NCBI GenBank assembly: GCA_023429825.1
Contig: JAEZDC010000050.1
Coordinates: 1 to 55,808 of the forward strand
DNA length: 55,808 nt
DNA from: Bacteroidota bacterium
GTDB lineage: Bacteria > Bacteroidota > Bacteroidia > Chitinophagales > Chitinophagaceae
Direction of reading: 5' to 3'
The translations under genes were made by a program, and so were the position numbers. The stretch's first letter is position 1, and the number at the start of each line of letters is the position of its first letter. Under the pieces are notes generated by a model. That model did not search any database. It saw only the letters and a program-made list of their open reading frames with translations, and had not been told where the DNA came from. This document shows positions 1 through 9,296 of this stretch, piece by piece.

Positions 1-72
1 GTCTAAACAGTTCGGATAATCATTTTAGCGGGACCAGATAAAAAAGAACGGCTCGAGAACCTGCACAGGCGC

Positions 73-423
73 ATGGTGGATGAGATTCAAGACTATGCGA
101 TCATTTTGTTGGACATGGACGGCACTATACTTTCATGGAATAAAGGTGTAGAACAGATCAAAGGATACAAGCAAGACGAAATAATTGGGCAAAATTTCAG
201 CATATTCTACATGCCTAGGGACAGGCAGGAGCACTTGCCTGAAAAACTTTTAGACCTGGCACGAAGAGAAGGAAGAGCAAGACATATCGGGAAAAGAGTG
301 AGAAAGGATGGCTCTACCTTTTGGGGTAGCATACTCATAACAGCATTACATGATGAAGGTAACAATGTAGTGGGCTTTACAAAACTTACTCGCGAACTCA
401 GAGATGGAGAAAGAGATTTTTAA
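73..423 (+). CDS. Stand-alone PAS domain protein
   Basis: A 116-residue protein that is almost entirely one PAS fold: residues 5-110 run from the DYAIILLDMDG strand through WNKGVEQIKGY and the DEIIGQNFS loop to a C-terminal sheet ending in GFTKLTRE. PAS domains sense small ligands, redox state or light and usually sit in kinases; no output domain is present here. An in-frame stop at 4-6 rules out a longer upstream reading, although the codons between 7 and 72 are open and hydrophilic, so translation could begin slightly earlier at a non-ATG codon. It may be the tail of a signalling locus left of the window and is the first of several two-component genes here. Sensor role is inferred from the fold; the ligand is unknown. 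Confidence 0.75.
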   Translation: MVDEIQDYAIILLDMDGTILSWNKGVEQIKGYKQDEIIGQNFSIFYMPRDRQEHLPEKLLDLARREGRARHIGKRVRKDGSTFWGSILITALHDEGNNVVGFTKLTRELRDGERDF

Positions 424-448
424 TAACGTATTAACTGTCAGCAGAGCT

Positions 449-640
449 TTAACTTTTTTCAGAACTTTCAGAACGTGCCTTTTCTAGTTGTTCTATTTTA
501 TCAAGCACTACTCTTATTTTTTCTTTTAGAGCGGTTAATTCTTCAATAGGTTTATTCAAATTGATGGCCTCGATGAATTGTTTATTTAGTTGCAGGTATT
601 CATTAGTTAGCATACCTATCTCTATATAGCGCTCATCCAT
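449..640 (-). CDS. Small coiled-coil hypothetical protein
   Basis: A 63-residue reading frame with no family I recognise. It is highly charged and predicted helical, with regularly spaced leucines and isoleucines (LTNEYLQLNKQ, LKEKIRVVLDKIEQLEK) suggesting a short coiled coil or helical hairpin. It lies between the PAS gene and the minus-strand response regulator and could be a partner of either. Amphipathic composition and absence of a competing frame favour a real gene, but its shortness keeps confidence moderate. Confidence 0.45.
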   Translation of the reverse strand: MDERYIEIGMLTNEYLQLNKQFIEAINLNKPIEELTALKEKIRVVLDKIEQLEKARSESSEKS

Positions 641-716
641 TCAGCTGGTTTAAGGCAAGGTAGACTTATATAGCAACAATCGACCTTAAAATGTTGTTTT
701 TTAAGACAACAGTTTA

Positions 717-1172
717 CTAAGCATCGGTTTTCCTTGGTGCTGAATCAGTAAAATCAAGTTCCATTGCCCATATACCTCTCAATACGGAAGATAGGTCTTC
801 CCGGTAACGCTGAAGATTACCACATTTGTTCACATAAGGAACATTATAGTTTTTGAAATAGTGAATATCTCCCGGAAAGTTAGAAGTAGATAATACTACT
901 ATCGGGATCTTTGAAATGTCTTTGATAGCTTTTAAGCATATATATGTTTCCTTGCCATTTAGCTTGGACATATTTATATCGAGAAATATGATCTCGGGAA
1001 GCCGGGTAATATCCTTTATACGTTCAAGATATGTGCATGCAGCTTCTCCGTTCTGCATGTGCACGATATTCAAATTAAATCTCGTATCAGATAAACAATA
1101 TTTCAGGAGCTCCACATCTTCAGTATCATCTTCGATATATAGAAAGTACGGCTCTTCATTAACGGTCTGCAT
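717..1172 (-). CDS. Single-domain response regulator (REC only)
   Basis: A 151-residue receiver domain with no DNA-binding output. The acidic pocket is EDD at about residues 14-16, the phosphoacceptor Asp lies in IIFLDINM near residue 66, the conserved Ser/Thr in VVLSTSN and the Lys in YVNKCGN. Proteins of this sort, in the CheY or Rcp1 style, relay phosphate from a histidine kinase or act by protein contact. It lies downstream of, and on the same strand as, the large CheB-CheR-kinase gene, with about 130 bp between them, so co-transcription and phosphorylation by that kinase are plausible. The pairing is inferred from position. Confidence 0.85.
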   Translation of the reverse strand: MQTVNEEPYFLYIEDDTEDVELLKYCLSDTRFNLNIVHMQNGEAACTYLERIKDITRLPEIIFLDINMSKLNGKETYICLKAIKDISKIPIVVLSTSNFPGDIHYFKNYNVPYVNKCGNLQRYREDLSSVLRGIWAMELDFTDSAPRKTDA

Positions 1173-1305
1173 AATGGCAAATTACAAATTTTGACCATAT
1201 GGATGGGGTTAAAAAACCATATGATGCATAGCGGCAGGTATAAGATTATGAAACTGAGATATCAACTTAAGACAATATTGACGAAAACCGGCTGTAATGA
1301 TGATC

Positions 1306-4300
1306 CTATTCTCTGGATAAAAGAATAATGAATTTAGCCCCGTTACCTGGTTCACTTTCAGCTTTGATAAAACCATTATGTTTCTCAACAATCTTTTTGC
1401 ATATTGCTAATCCAATACCTGATCCCTGGTAGCTATTTCCTTCAAGTCGTTGGAAGATACCAAAAATCTTCTCAGCATATTGTTGTTCAAAGCCGATACC
1501 ATCATCTATCACTTCAATACACACATAATCGCTGTTGTTGATATTGTACATTAGCTTCAGCTCTTTTGAAACAGGCACTTGTTGAATTATGATAAGTGGT
1601 CTTTCCTTATTGTTGAATTTAAGTCCATTGGATATAAGGTTCTGAAATAGCTGGTGCATCTGCCCAGGCACTGCATTGATTGTAGGTAGATCTTTAAAAC
1701 GAATGTCAGCGTTTTTTTCCTGCACCAGTATCTCGAGATCATCGGTGATCTTTGTAACGATCTCATTGAGGTTTGTAGGTTGCGTAGGGATCTCTGTATT
1801 TGAAAGTTTGGATAAAGTAAGAATGTCTTCTACCAATACCTGCATGCGATTAGAAGCAGAGATCACTTTCTCAAGATAACCGGCCTCTCCATCTTCCAAT
1901 TTCTCATGGACTTTAGACTTTAATAAATTGCCATACGCCTGTATTTTTCTCAGGGGCTCTTTCAAATCATGGGAGGCTACCGAAGCAAATTGTAGCAGAT
2001 CGAAATTGGACCGTTCTAACTGTACGTTTGTAAGCTCTAACTTGTTAGACGTCTTCTTCAACTCTTCATAACCTTTTGCGATCATATCTGCAGCCACTTT
2101 TCTGTCTGTAACATCTGTGACCGTAGTTACGAGACCATCCATCATCTTTACGCCTACTACTTCATACCATCTGCCTGTACTTGTATAAAAAGTTTCAAAC
2201 TGGCAGGTCTTGTTTGTTTCTACAACTTCAACGTACTTATAAAAAGCATCATTCTCAAGGTCAAATAATGATTTCATTTTTTTGCCCTTTATGGTGCCTG
2301 TCTGCATACTGAACATCACTTCTGCTATACGGTTTACGGTAGTATATTCAAAGTCGATGATCTTACCAGAATTGTCCCTGATAGCTCGTTTGGCAAGTAT
2401 GCCACTGGTCGAGCTATCTAATACAGCTTCAAGTATACTGTTGAGGGTTTTAAGCTGGGTAACGTCAATAAAGTTTACCACCACACCGTCTAATGATTTA
2501 TCCTGCCGTAAGTATGGAGCAATCTTCATCAGGTAAATATTATCCTCATCCATTACGATCTCTTTCTCCACTTTCTTACCAGTTTGAATCACCTTCTTTA
2601 TCTCGTTAATGAAACTACTGTCTGTGAAGTTGGTCGATATATCTTTTATCGGTCTGCCAATATCCCCTTCTATCAAATTCACCTGCCTTGTAGCAATTGG
2701 GGTAAACTTTCGAATGTTTAAATTCTTATCCAGCAATATTTGCCCGATCTCAGAATTGTTGAAATAATTATTGAGATCATCATTCAATTCTATTAGCTCT
2801 TTTATTTTAAGCTGGTGCTCTGCATTAACAGTATGCAATTCTTCATTCAGCGATTGCAGTTCTTCGTTAGTGCTTTGTAATTCCTCATTCGCTGAAATGA
2901 TCTCTTCATTTGTACTCTGTAATTCTTCATTAGCGCTTTCCACTTCTTCAATTACAGCCTGGAGGTTTTCTTTGGTATCTTTTAACTCATTCTCTAATTC
3001 AAATATTCTTTCCCCTACAAGATGATCACCTTGAATTAATGTGACAGGCACTGTTTTTTCTTCAACAATCTCTTCACTAAGCACAACAAAAAGAAAAGGT
3101 TGGAGATAAGTTCTTTGATTGAGATAGGGCTTAACGATGATCGTAATGCTGCGTTCAGTTTTGTCTCGTTGAACTTTCACTTTCCGTTGTACTACTTTCT
3201 CATTGTCCTTGATCGCTTTCCTGATGCAGGTGCTTAAAGCTATAGAAAGATCAGGAGGCACAAGCTTCAATAAATTGAAATTGAAATTAGCCTCGGGAAA
3301 GCTGATGAAATTTTTAAAGTTACCCGTAGCTTGTTTCACTTCCATTTCCTTATCTATGAGTATGCCTGCATAAGCGTATTCCTCTAAAAGTGTATCCTTG
3401 AAAATTTCAGCCAGGTGATTAAGTGCATTCTTGGATTTAACATTAGGCACCAACAGCCTTGGCTTATCTACAGGATTGATGAAAGCTTCGTACTCTCCCG
3501 TTTTGTGTTTGCTGATGCATCTGAATATTTTCCATTTCTTCTCAACTTCCCGGGTTACATCCTTTAAGATGCCGATGTTTTCACTCGGGCCGAGGAAGAT
3601 GAATCCATCTTCATTCAAAGCGAAATGAAATTTAAGCAAGATGTTTTTTTGTAACACCGGGTTCATATAGATCAGCATGTTACGGCAGGTGAGAAGATCG
3701 ATCCTGCTGAAAGGTGGGTCTTTCGTAATGTCATGCTTTGCAAATACTACCATCTTCCTGATAGTGGGAGATACTTTATAATGAGTACCTTCTTTAGTGA
3801 AGAATCGCTTCAATCTTTCAGGTGATGTTCCTTTCACTGCCTCTTCACTATATAATCCTTTAGAAGCGATTTCAATAGCCTGCTGATCGATATCTGTAGC
3901 GAATATTTTTACATTGACATCAAATCTCCTGTTGGATTCAATGTATTCTTCAAACATCATCGCAAGCGAATAGGCTTCTTCGCCGGTGCTGGAAGCGACC
4001 ACCCATATCTTCAATGTTTCCGATGCATCTTTATTGGCAAACAGCGCAGGGATCACTTCTTTTTTTACGCAATCAAAAGCGTCTTCATCCCTGAAAAACC
4101 GGGTTACGTTGATGAGGAATTCACGGCATAGCCCTTTGATCTCTTCCGGGTTATTAACCAGGTATGCGTAATAGTCAGCTAAGGCCTTAATATTCCTTTC
4201 AGCCATTCGTTTTGCCAGGCGGCGATTAAGTGTAGGTCTTTTATAATGCCGGAAATCATGTTGTGTTACTTTCAATATCAATTCGAGAATATCAGCAATG

Positions 4301-4950
4301 ATCGCTTCTTCATGATTATTTAATGCATTGAATGCACGGATAAGTGGCGCTTCTTTTACAAACTCCAGCATTTCCTCACCCATTGTTTCCGGTGCAGCGA
4401 TGATATCACCACACCCGGTTGCAATAGCATTATTCGGCATGCCATCAAACTCAGCAGTAGAAGGATCCTGGATGATAACTGTGCCTCCATTTTGTTTGAT
4501 AGCTTCAATTCCTTTTGTTCCATCAGAACCTGTTCCGGAAAGGATAATGGCTACCGCTTTATCTTTTTTCTCGATCGCAAGCGACTCAAGAAAAGAATCT
4601 ATCGTGGTATTAGGATGATTGTCCTTCTGCTTTTCTTTTAGTAAAAGCTTACCATTCTTAATCGTTAAGATTTTCTTGGTTGGAATGAGGTAGATGCAAT
4701 TCGGTTCTACCGGCATTTGATCACCTGCTTCTATCACACGCATATCCGTGTGCTTTGCAAGCAGCTCGCTCATTAGGCTTTTATAATCAGGCGATAAATG
4801 CTGGATTACTACAAATGAGTACCCGGTGCTGGGGGGAACATTGTCGAAAAATTGATTGATGGCTTCTAACCCACCTGCCGAGGCGCCAATTCCAACAACA
4901 TAACCATCTGATGCTGCAGCTCCATCAGCAGGAATGCTTTTTGTGGACAT
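1306..4950 (-). CDS. CheB-CheR-PAS hybrid histidine kinase
   Basis: A 1214-residue cytosolic signalling fusion. Residues about 15-200 are a CheB-type methylesterase (GIGASAGG nucleophile Ser24, VIQHLSPD, SGTGSDGTKG). Residues about 210-480 are a CheR-type SAM methyltransferase (STGEEAYSLAMM, ATDID, LTCRNMLIYM). A long coiled coil of repeated SANEELQSTNEE type follows near residues 650-730, then two PAS regions, then a HisKA domain with its His in SVASHDLKEP near residue 990 and a HATPase domain (NLISNGLKFN, DDGIGF, GSGIGLAICKKIV). There is no REC domain. Such CheB/CheR/kinase fusions are common in Bacteroidota and probably adjust to modification state or redox input; their natural substrate is mostly unknown. 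The gene is divergent from a REC-only gene at 5022 with about 70 bp of shared upstream DNA. No cheA, cheW or receptor gene lies nearby, so classical chemotaxis is not supported. Confidence 0.93.
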   Translation of the reverse strand: MSTKSIPADGAAASDGYVVGIGASAGGLEAINQFFDNVPPSTGYSFVVIQHLSPDYKSLMSELLAKHTDMRVIEAGDQMPVEPNCIYLIPTKKILTIKNGKLLLKEKQKDNHPNTTIDSFLESLAIEKKDKAVAIILSGTGSDGTKGIEAIKQNGGTVIIQDPSTAEFDGMPNNAIATGCGDIIAAPETMGEEMLEFVKEAPLIRAFNALNNHEEAIIADILELILKVTQHDFRHYKRPTLNRRLAKRMAERNIKALADYYAYLVNNPEEIKGLCREFLINVTRFFRDEDAFDCVKKEVIPALFANKDASETLKIWVVASSTGEEAYSLAMMFEEYIESNRRFDVNVKIFATDIDQQAIEIASKGLYSEEAVKGTSPERLKRFFTKEGTHYKVSPTIRKMVVFAKHDITKDPPFSRIDLLTCRNMLIYMNPVLQKNILLKFHFALNEDGFIFLGPSENIGILKDVTREVEKKWKIFRCISKHKTGEYEAFINPVDKPRLLVPNVKSKNALNHLAEIFKDTLLEEYAYAGILIDKEMEVKQATGNFKNFISFPEANFNFNLLKLVPPDLSIALSTCIRKAIKDNEKVVQRKVKVQRDKTERSITIIVKPYLNQRTYLQPFLFVVLSEEIVEEKTVPVTLIQGDHLVGERIFELENELKDTKENLQAVIEEVESANEELQSTNEEIISANEELQSTNEELQSLNEELHTVNAEHQLKIKELIELNDDLNNYFNNSEIGQILLDKNLNIRKFTPIATRQVNLIEGDIGRPIKDISTNFTDSSFINEIKKVIQTGKKVEKEIVMDEDNIYLMKIAPYLRQDKSLDGVVVNFIDVTQLKTLNSILEAVLDSSTSGILAKRAIRDNSGKIIDFEYTTVNRIAEVMFSMQTGTIKGKKMKSLFDLENDAFYKYVEVVETNKTCQFETFYTSTGRWYEVVGVKMMDGLVTTVTDVTDRKVAADMIAKGYEELKKTSNKLELTNVQLERSNFDLLQFASVASHDLKEPLRKIQAYGNLLKSKVHEKLEDGEAGYLEKVISASNRMQVLVEDILTLSKLSNTEIPTQPTNLNEIVTKITDDLEILVQEKNADIRFKDLPTINAVPGQMHQLFQNLISNGLKFNNKERPLIIIQQVPVSKELKLMYNINNSDYVCIEVIDDGIGFEQQYAEKIFGIFQRLEGNSYQGSGIGLAICKKIVEKHNGFIKAESEPGNGAKFIILLSRE

Positions 4951-5021
4951 TACTAACTAGTTATAAATTTTGATTTACAAAATAAGTAAATATTCTTTTT
5001 GATATTCTGTAAACAGTAAGG

Positions 5022-5441
5022 ATGAAGAAAATGATAGACATCCTATTAATAGAGGATGATGCCGATGACGTGGCTATTTTAAAGGAAGGGCTTGAAACTG
5101 AAAGGATTGTTTATAATATTCAGATAATTCCCGACGGAAATCTTGCAATAAAATATGTGAAGAGCCCTGGTAAATTGCCGGATATTGTTGTGATGGATTT
5201 CAATCTTCCCAAAGCCCATGGAAGAGAGGTGCTAAAGGAGATAAGAATGAATGATGCATTTAAAGATATCCCTCTATTGATACTTTCTACTTCCTGCTCC
5301 GCAGAAGATAAGCTGTTTGCTGAAGCATATAATGCGAGTTATCTTGTGAAGCCCGTTACGATCGATGCCATAAGTAATACAAGTAAACTGATATCTAATC
5401 TTGCAATGCAACGCAAAGCGAGCGTCGAAAAAGTGCGCTAA
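5022..5441 (+). CDS. Single-domain response regulator (REC only)
   Basis: A 139-residue receiver domain beginning MKKMIDILLIEDDADD, with phosphoacceptor Asp in IVVMDFNLP near residue 60, the Ser/Thr switch in LLILSTSCS and the invariant Lys in YLVKPVT. There is no output domain. It is transcribed divergently from the CheB-CheR-kinase gene and is a good candidate phosphorylation partner. The family is closest to the Rcp1-like receivers that pair with phytochrome-type or PAS-rich kinases. Partnership is inferred from the divergent layout only. Confidence 0.87.
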   Translation: MKKMIDILLIEDDADDVAILKEGLETERIVYNIQIIPDGNLAIKYVKSPGKLPDIVVMDFNLPKAHGREVLKEIRMNDAFKDIPLLILSTSCSAEDKLFAEAYNASYLVKPVTIDAISNTSKLISNLAMQRKASVEKVR

Positions 5442-5574
5442 TCATCAGCGATATCTTCTTCATTATTTTTTACTGATTTGAAAACACTTCTGCATTTCGA
5501 TTTTCTAAATGTTTGCAATGCTTGCAATACTAAAATAGATTGCTATTATTTTGCTGAAAAACCAATCGCTCTAT

Positions 5575-6009
5575 ATGAGAAAGTTGTTGTTTAGTATTGT
5601 ATTAACCCTTTGTTACCTCACAATATTTGCGCAAACGGATTCTGTTAAAGTAATAGATACTGCGAACATGGCGAAGATATACGTAGTACGGGCTACAGGC
5701 CATGTGGGCAGCGCAATAAATCTTCGTGTATTGGTAAACGATGTGATGTATTGCAAAGTGCGTAACAATCGTTACGCGATAATTTATGTTCAGCCCGGCA
5801 CACATGATTTCTTTGCAACTTCCTGGGACGGCCCACGAGCGAAAGAAAAGCTGGCATTGAAGGTTCCGGTTGAAGCGGGCAAGACTTACTATTTAAGCAT
5901 GAAGATGAAACAAAGGTTCCTGGAGAACCAGATCTTCATGGAAGAGATCACCTATAACACTGCAGCTCCTTTGTTAGAAAAGTTGAAGCAGGATGATAAA
6001 TGCGATTAG
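5575..6009 (+). CDS. Secreted DUF2846-like protein
   Basis: A 144-residue protein when started at the ATG at 5575; an upstream in-frame TTG at 5551 would add eight residues but the ATG gives a clean signal peptide (MRKLLFSIVLTLCYLTIFA). After cleavage the protein has the beta-rich pattern of the DUF2846 family: KIYVVRATG, a short strand with VLVNDVMYCKV, then YAIIYVQPGTHDF and later EAGKTYYLSMKM. Members are small envelope proteins resembling carbohydrate-binding or PEGA-like folds, with unknown biochemical role. It precedes the deaminase gene by only 33 bp, so the two may share a transcript. Confidence 0.6.
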   Translation: MRKLLFSIVLTLCYLTIFAQTDSVKVIDTANMAKIYVVRATGHVGSAINLRVLVNDVMYCKVRNNRYAIIYVQPGTHDFFATSWDGPRAKEKLALKVPVEAGKTYYLSMKMKQRFLENQIFMEEITYNTAAPLLEKLKQDDKCD

Positions 6010-6042
6010 ACTTGGAAGGTTATCTTGCATCTTTATAAGCTT

Positions 6043-6540
6043 ATGAGTAAAAGAGCAGATTACATCAGCTGGGATGAATACTTTATGGGAGTGGCATTAT
6101 TGAGTGGCTTACGCAGCAAGGATCCCAATACACAGGTCGGTGCCTGCATTGTAAACAGGCAGAATAAAATTGTAGGAGCAGGTTATAATGGCTTGCCAAT
6201 CGGCTGCAGCGATGAGGATTTTCCATGGGAAAAGCAAGGTGCGTTTTTAAATACAAAGTATCCTTACGTATGCCATGCAGAGTTAAATGCCATACTCAAT
6301 AATATTGGTATGGATCTTACAGGCTGCAGGATATATACAGCATTATTCCCATGTCATGAATGCAGCAAAGCGATCATTCAATCTGGTATCAAAGAGGTGA
6401 TTTACCTAAGCGATAAGTACGATGGCACGGAATCTTCTGTTGCCAGCAAGAAAATGCTCAATACTGCTGGCGTTATTTATCGGAAGGCAGAAACAACCAG
6501 GCAACAAATACATTTATCATTCGATGAAAAAACGGTGTGA
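6043..6540 (+). CDS. dCMP deaminase-type cytidine/deoxycytidylate deaminase
   Basis: A 165-residue zinc deaminase, started at the ATG at 6043 rather than the TTG at 6025. The N-terminal SKRADYISWDEYFMGVA and DPNTQVGACIV segments and the zinc site HAELNAI (His ligand and catalytic Glu) plus PCHEC (two Cys ligands) match the dCMP deaminase / ComEB family. The reaction would be hydrolytic deamination of dCMP to dUMP, feeding thymidylate synthesis. Length suits the family (about 150-180). The stop is two bases before the end of the convergent MFS gene, so the two transcripts collide tail to tail. Confidence 0.9.
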   Translation: MSKRADYISWDEYFMGVALLSGLRSKDPNTQVGACIVNRQNKIVGAGYNGLPIGCSDEDFPWEKQGAFLNTKYPYVCHAELNAILNNIGMDLTGCRIYTALFPCHECSKAIIQSGIKEVIYLSDKYDGTESSVASKKMLNTAGVIYRKAETTRQQIHLSFDEKTV

Positions 6541-6542
6541 TG

Positions 6543-7712
6543 TTAGCGTTTCTTTCTGCTCATGGCGATCAATCCAAATAATGGGCCCGGGGCCAGTATA
6601 ACATACAACCATTCACTTTTGAGGTGATCCCTTAATTCATTTAACAGGAAGATACTTACAATGGTAATCGCAAATCCTATAGATGTAACAATAGTGAGTG
6701 CAGTACCTTTTTCTTCCATAACAGCGTTTTGTGCAATAAGCGTGGAGAACATTGGTGAATCAGCCACTACCATCCATCCCCAGAACAGTAAAAAACCAAT
6801 GAACGCATATAGGGGTAACTGAAAAATAAACGGGGAGATTACACAGCATATACCTGAACATAACAATGCGATGAAAGCTGTTCGCTTAGGTCCAAGTTTG
6901 CTTGAAAGTAATCCACTGGTAAAGCACGCTACCGCACCTGCTGCGATCACTGTGAAAGCTAAGAATGAAGTATTCAAATAGTTAATTGATATATGACGCA
7001 TTTGGTAAGTGCTGATCATTACTGGGATAAAAGCCCAGAAAGTATACAGTTCCCACATATGTCCGAAATAACCAAATGCCGCAGAGCGAAAGTCGGGTGC
7101 TTTAAAAACTTTTAAAAACAGAGTAAGATTAGGTCTTGCCATCTTCTTTCTGTGTGGTCCAGGAGGGATGCAGAAACCCACGACGCTCCCTCCGATCAAA
7201 GCGAGTAGGGAAATGGTTACTATAACATACTTCCAGGAAAACGATAAAGTGAGGCTCTTTAATAAATGCGGAAATGAGGTGCCGAATACTAATGCACCCA
7301 CTAAAAATCCTAATGCCTTTCCTAAACCTTTTTCAAAATAATCTGCCGCTATTTTCATTCCTACCGGATAAATACCTGCAAGAAAAAAACCGGTGAAGAA
7401 TCGCAATACGAGTATGAATGAATAATCTGCACTAAAAATTACAACAAAGTTTGAGAGCGATGCCAGCACTGCACTTAAGAGAAAGACTTTTGATGGATTG
7501 AACCGATCTGCAATAGTAGATACCGCATAAGCTAGTGTTCCTGCAATAAACCCTAATTGAACTGAAGATGTAATAGAAGCCAACGCCGAAGGAAACAGGT
7601 GTAGTTCGTTAATAAGATCGGCTATAACTGCATTGCCACCAAACCATAATGTTGTACACAGGAATTGCGACAATACGATCAGGAGTAATACTTTTCTGGA
7701 AGTGTTGTGCAT
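6543..7712 (-). CDS. MFS transporter
   Basis: A roughly 389-residue inner-membrane protein with about 12 hydrophobic segments, started at the Met at 7712 (MHNTSRKVLLLIVLSQF); a longer frame to 7856 would overlap the upstream protease gene and adds non-membrane sequence. The first half has the MFS-like loop between helices 2 and 3 (AYAVSTIADRFNPSKVF) and a basic loop after helix 6 (PPGPHRKKMARP). Members move small molecules with ion coupling; the substrate cannot be told from sequence. It begins 17 bp after the stop of the CPBP protease gene and is probably translated from the same message. Confidence 0.85.
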   Translation of the reverse strand: MHNTSRKVLLLIVLSQFLCTTLWFGGNAVIADLINELHLFPSALASITSSVQLGFIAGTLAYAVSTIADRFNPSKVFLLSAVLASLSNFVVIFSADYSFILVLRFFTGFFLAGIYPVGMKIAADYFEKGLGKALGFLVGALVFGTSFPHLLKSLTLSFSWKYVIVTISLLALIGGSVVGFCIPPGPHRKKMARPNLTLFLKVFKAPDFRSAAFGYFGHMWELYTFWAFIPVMISTYQMRHISINYLNTSFLAFTVIAAGAVACFTSGLLSSKLGPKRTAFIALLCSGICCVISPFIFQLPLYAFIGFLLFWGWMVVADSPMFSTLIAQNAVMEEKGTALTIVTSIGFAITIVSIFLLNELRDHLKSEWLYVILAPGPLFGLIAMSRKKR

Positions 7713-7729
7713 TTCTTTGTGGGGTATAG

Positions 7730-8602
7730 TTACACATCTACTGAAGCTGCACCGGTAACAGATTTGTTCTTTCTGCCACAAAACCAAATAGCAGCAATTG
7801 CTAGGATACATACGAATATATACGGTATGTTGATCAGCAGCCAGCTTTTTTGCCACATGATATCTACATGAGTAGTATTTATTGGATAAAATAATCCTTG
7901 TTTGTTATCGTACCATCGTGCAAACATTCCCGTAAATAAATCAGCATTCGCCCAGATAATGCCTAGATGAAGCCCTGCGGGCAATGCTAATGAACCTGTA
8001 CGTAAGAAGGCCACAGAAAACAATAAACCACCTAAGCCAACTGTGATGAATACGCTTAACATCCTCATTGGGTTGCTGATCACTCCCCATGCAAACCAGT
8101 GAAATACAACAAAGAACAATATGAATATGATAAGAGATACTGGTGTTCCAAATTGTTTAACTGATCTTTTGAATGCATACCCTCTATATAGTAACTCTTC
8201 CGCAATTACAGACCAGCAGTTCAATAACAAACCAAGAAGGATTATACCCATGTTGAAGTTGACATTGATTTTCCATTCAAAATTGAACATCCACGCCAGC
8301 ATGAAAGCCGATATCGCATTCATTGCCACTCCTGCTAAAATTCCAAAGCCTAATTGTTTAAAGCGCATAATCCTGTCAACACCTAACTCTTTGAAAGATG
8401 ATCTGTCTGATTTTAAGAACAAATAAGAAACTATCACGAGAAGTACTACGGAAATGAAAGCGCCTTTACCCGGACCTTTTAAAAATGGAAGATCGGGAAT
8501 AACATTCCAAAAGACTTGGGGAAAGAAAGAAAAGATCATCTGTCCCACTACAACAAAAGAAATGATCTTGAGCAGTGCAGTTCGTTTTGACGGGGGTTTC
8601 AT
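7730..8602 (-). CDS. CPBP (CAAX/Abi-type) intramembrane metalloprotease
   Basis: A 290-residue polytopic membrane protein. The CPBP glutamic protease motifs are visible: EELLYRGYAF (EExxxR) near residue 137, a second motif around VVFHWFAWG, and a third histidine in AGLHLGIIWAN. Members include eukaryotic CAAX prenyl protease Rce1 and bacterial bacteriocin-immunity or membrane-protein processing enzymes. The substrate is unknown. The MFS gene follows 17 bp downstream on the same strand. Confidence 0.88.
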   Translation of the reverse strand: MKPPSKRTALLKIISFVVVGQMIFSFFPQVFWNVIPDLPFLKGPGKGAFISVVLLVIVSYLFLKSDRSSFKELGVDRIMRFKQLGFGILAGVAMNAISAFMLAWMFNFEWKINVNFNMGIILLGLLLNCWSVIAEELLYRGYAFKRSVKQFGTPVSLIIFILFFVVFHWFAWGVISNPMRMLSVFITVGLGGLLFSVAFLRTGSLALPAGLHLGIIWANADLFTGMFARWYDNKQGLFYPINTTHVDIMWQKSWLLINIPYIFVCILAIAAIWFCGRKNKSVTGAASVDV

Positions 8603-8613
8603 GTTATAAAGAA

Positions 8614-8640
8614 ATAAAAAAAGCCGGAGTAATTCCGGCC
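8614..8640 (-). terminator. Intrinsic terminator of the 8665 lipoprotein gene
   Basis: Read on the minus strand, GGCCGGAATT and a short loop are followed by CTCCGGC and a run of T: a compact GC-rich hairpin with U tract. It lies 25 bp past the lipoprotein stop and just before the start of the CPBP gene, separating the two minus-strand units. Confidence 0.8.
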
Positions 8641-8664
8641 TAGTTAAATTATTGCTCTACTGTC

Positions 8665-9204
8665 TTAACCTTTCTTTCCTTTATTCTTTCCTGATTTATC
8701 TTTTTTCTTGCTGTCTTCAGTATTCCGATGGGAAGAGCCTCCCTGCAAATGATAGTACCCGTCATTCTGTTTCCAGTAAGTATTACTGCGATAATTATAA
8801 AATAGTTGACCTGATGTTGATCTGGAAGCCAAATGATCTGGAACCGAGATCACTCTCGGGGCACCATCGTAGTTTTCACCATTCTTTTTTCGTTGACCCG
8901 GTGCATATACTTTGGCTGACTTACCACCATATTTCTTTTTTGCCTGGCCAGGAGGAAGATTTTCATAGTTGCCGTTCCCGTCTCTTCCGTCATTAATGAT
9001 AGTTACATTTCCATCTTTTTGCCCTTCTTGCGGATAAGGATACGTTCTGCTTTGATCGCCTCCATTAGGATAAGGATATGGATTAGGATCAGAAGGATTT
9101 GGCGAAGGTTGCGGATAAGGATTGGTTGAGCCGGTGTTTCTAGATGTACTGCATGAAGTAAAAATTAGTGCTGCAAGTGATCCGGCGAGTAAATATTTTT
9201 TCAT
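8665..9204 (-). CDS. Putative lipoprotein with PNPYPYP-rich linker
   Basis: A 179-residue protein with a lipoprotein signal: MKKYLLAGSLAALIFTSCS, Cys at residue 18. A low-complexity Pro/Tyr/Asn segment (PYPQPSPNPSDPNPYPYP) follows, then a conserved C-terminal module VISVPDHLASRS ... YWKQNDGYYHLQG, and a Lys-rich tail. The C-terminal module recurs in the next gene (PKVLHVPDSQAKK ... YWKKSDGYFHL), so the two are divergent paralogues. The VPD ... YW.. DGYxHL pattern suggests a small surface domain; I do not recognise a named family. The terminator immediately downstream ends the unit. Confidence 0.7.
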   Translation of the reverse strand: MKKYLLAGSLAALIFTSCSTSRNTGSTNPYPQPSPNPSDPNPYPYPNGGDQSRTYPYPQEGQKDGNVTIINDGRDGNGNYENLPPGQAKKKYGGKSAKVYAPGQRKKNGENYDGAPRVISVPDHLASRSTSGQLFYNYRSNTYWKQNDGYYHLQGGSSHRNTEDSKKKDKSGKNKGKKG

Positions 9205-9296
9205 GGCGAACTATTTCCCTGCTAAAGTCGAATTATGTGCCACCGAATGGTAAAGAAAAGTAAAAGCCGCTTGTATACGGTAGTAGACTGTTAATC

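Noticed and set aside
8652..8996. 114-codon plus-strand frame opposite the 8665 lipoprotein
   Set aside because: The minus-strand lipoprotein has a lipobox, a terminator and a paralogue next door; the plus-strand frame has no supporting feature.
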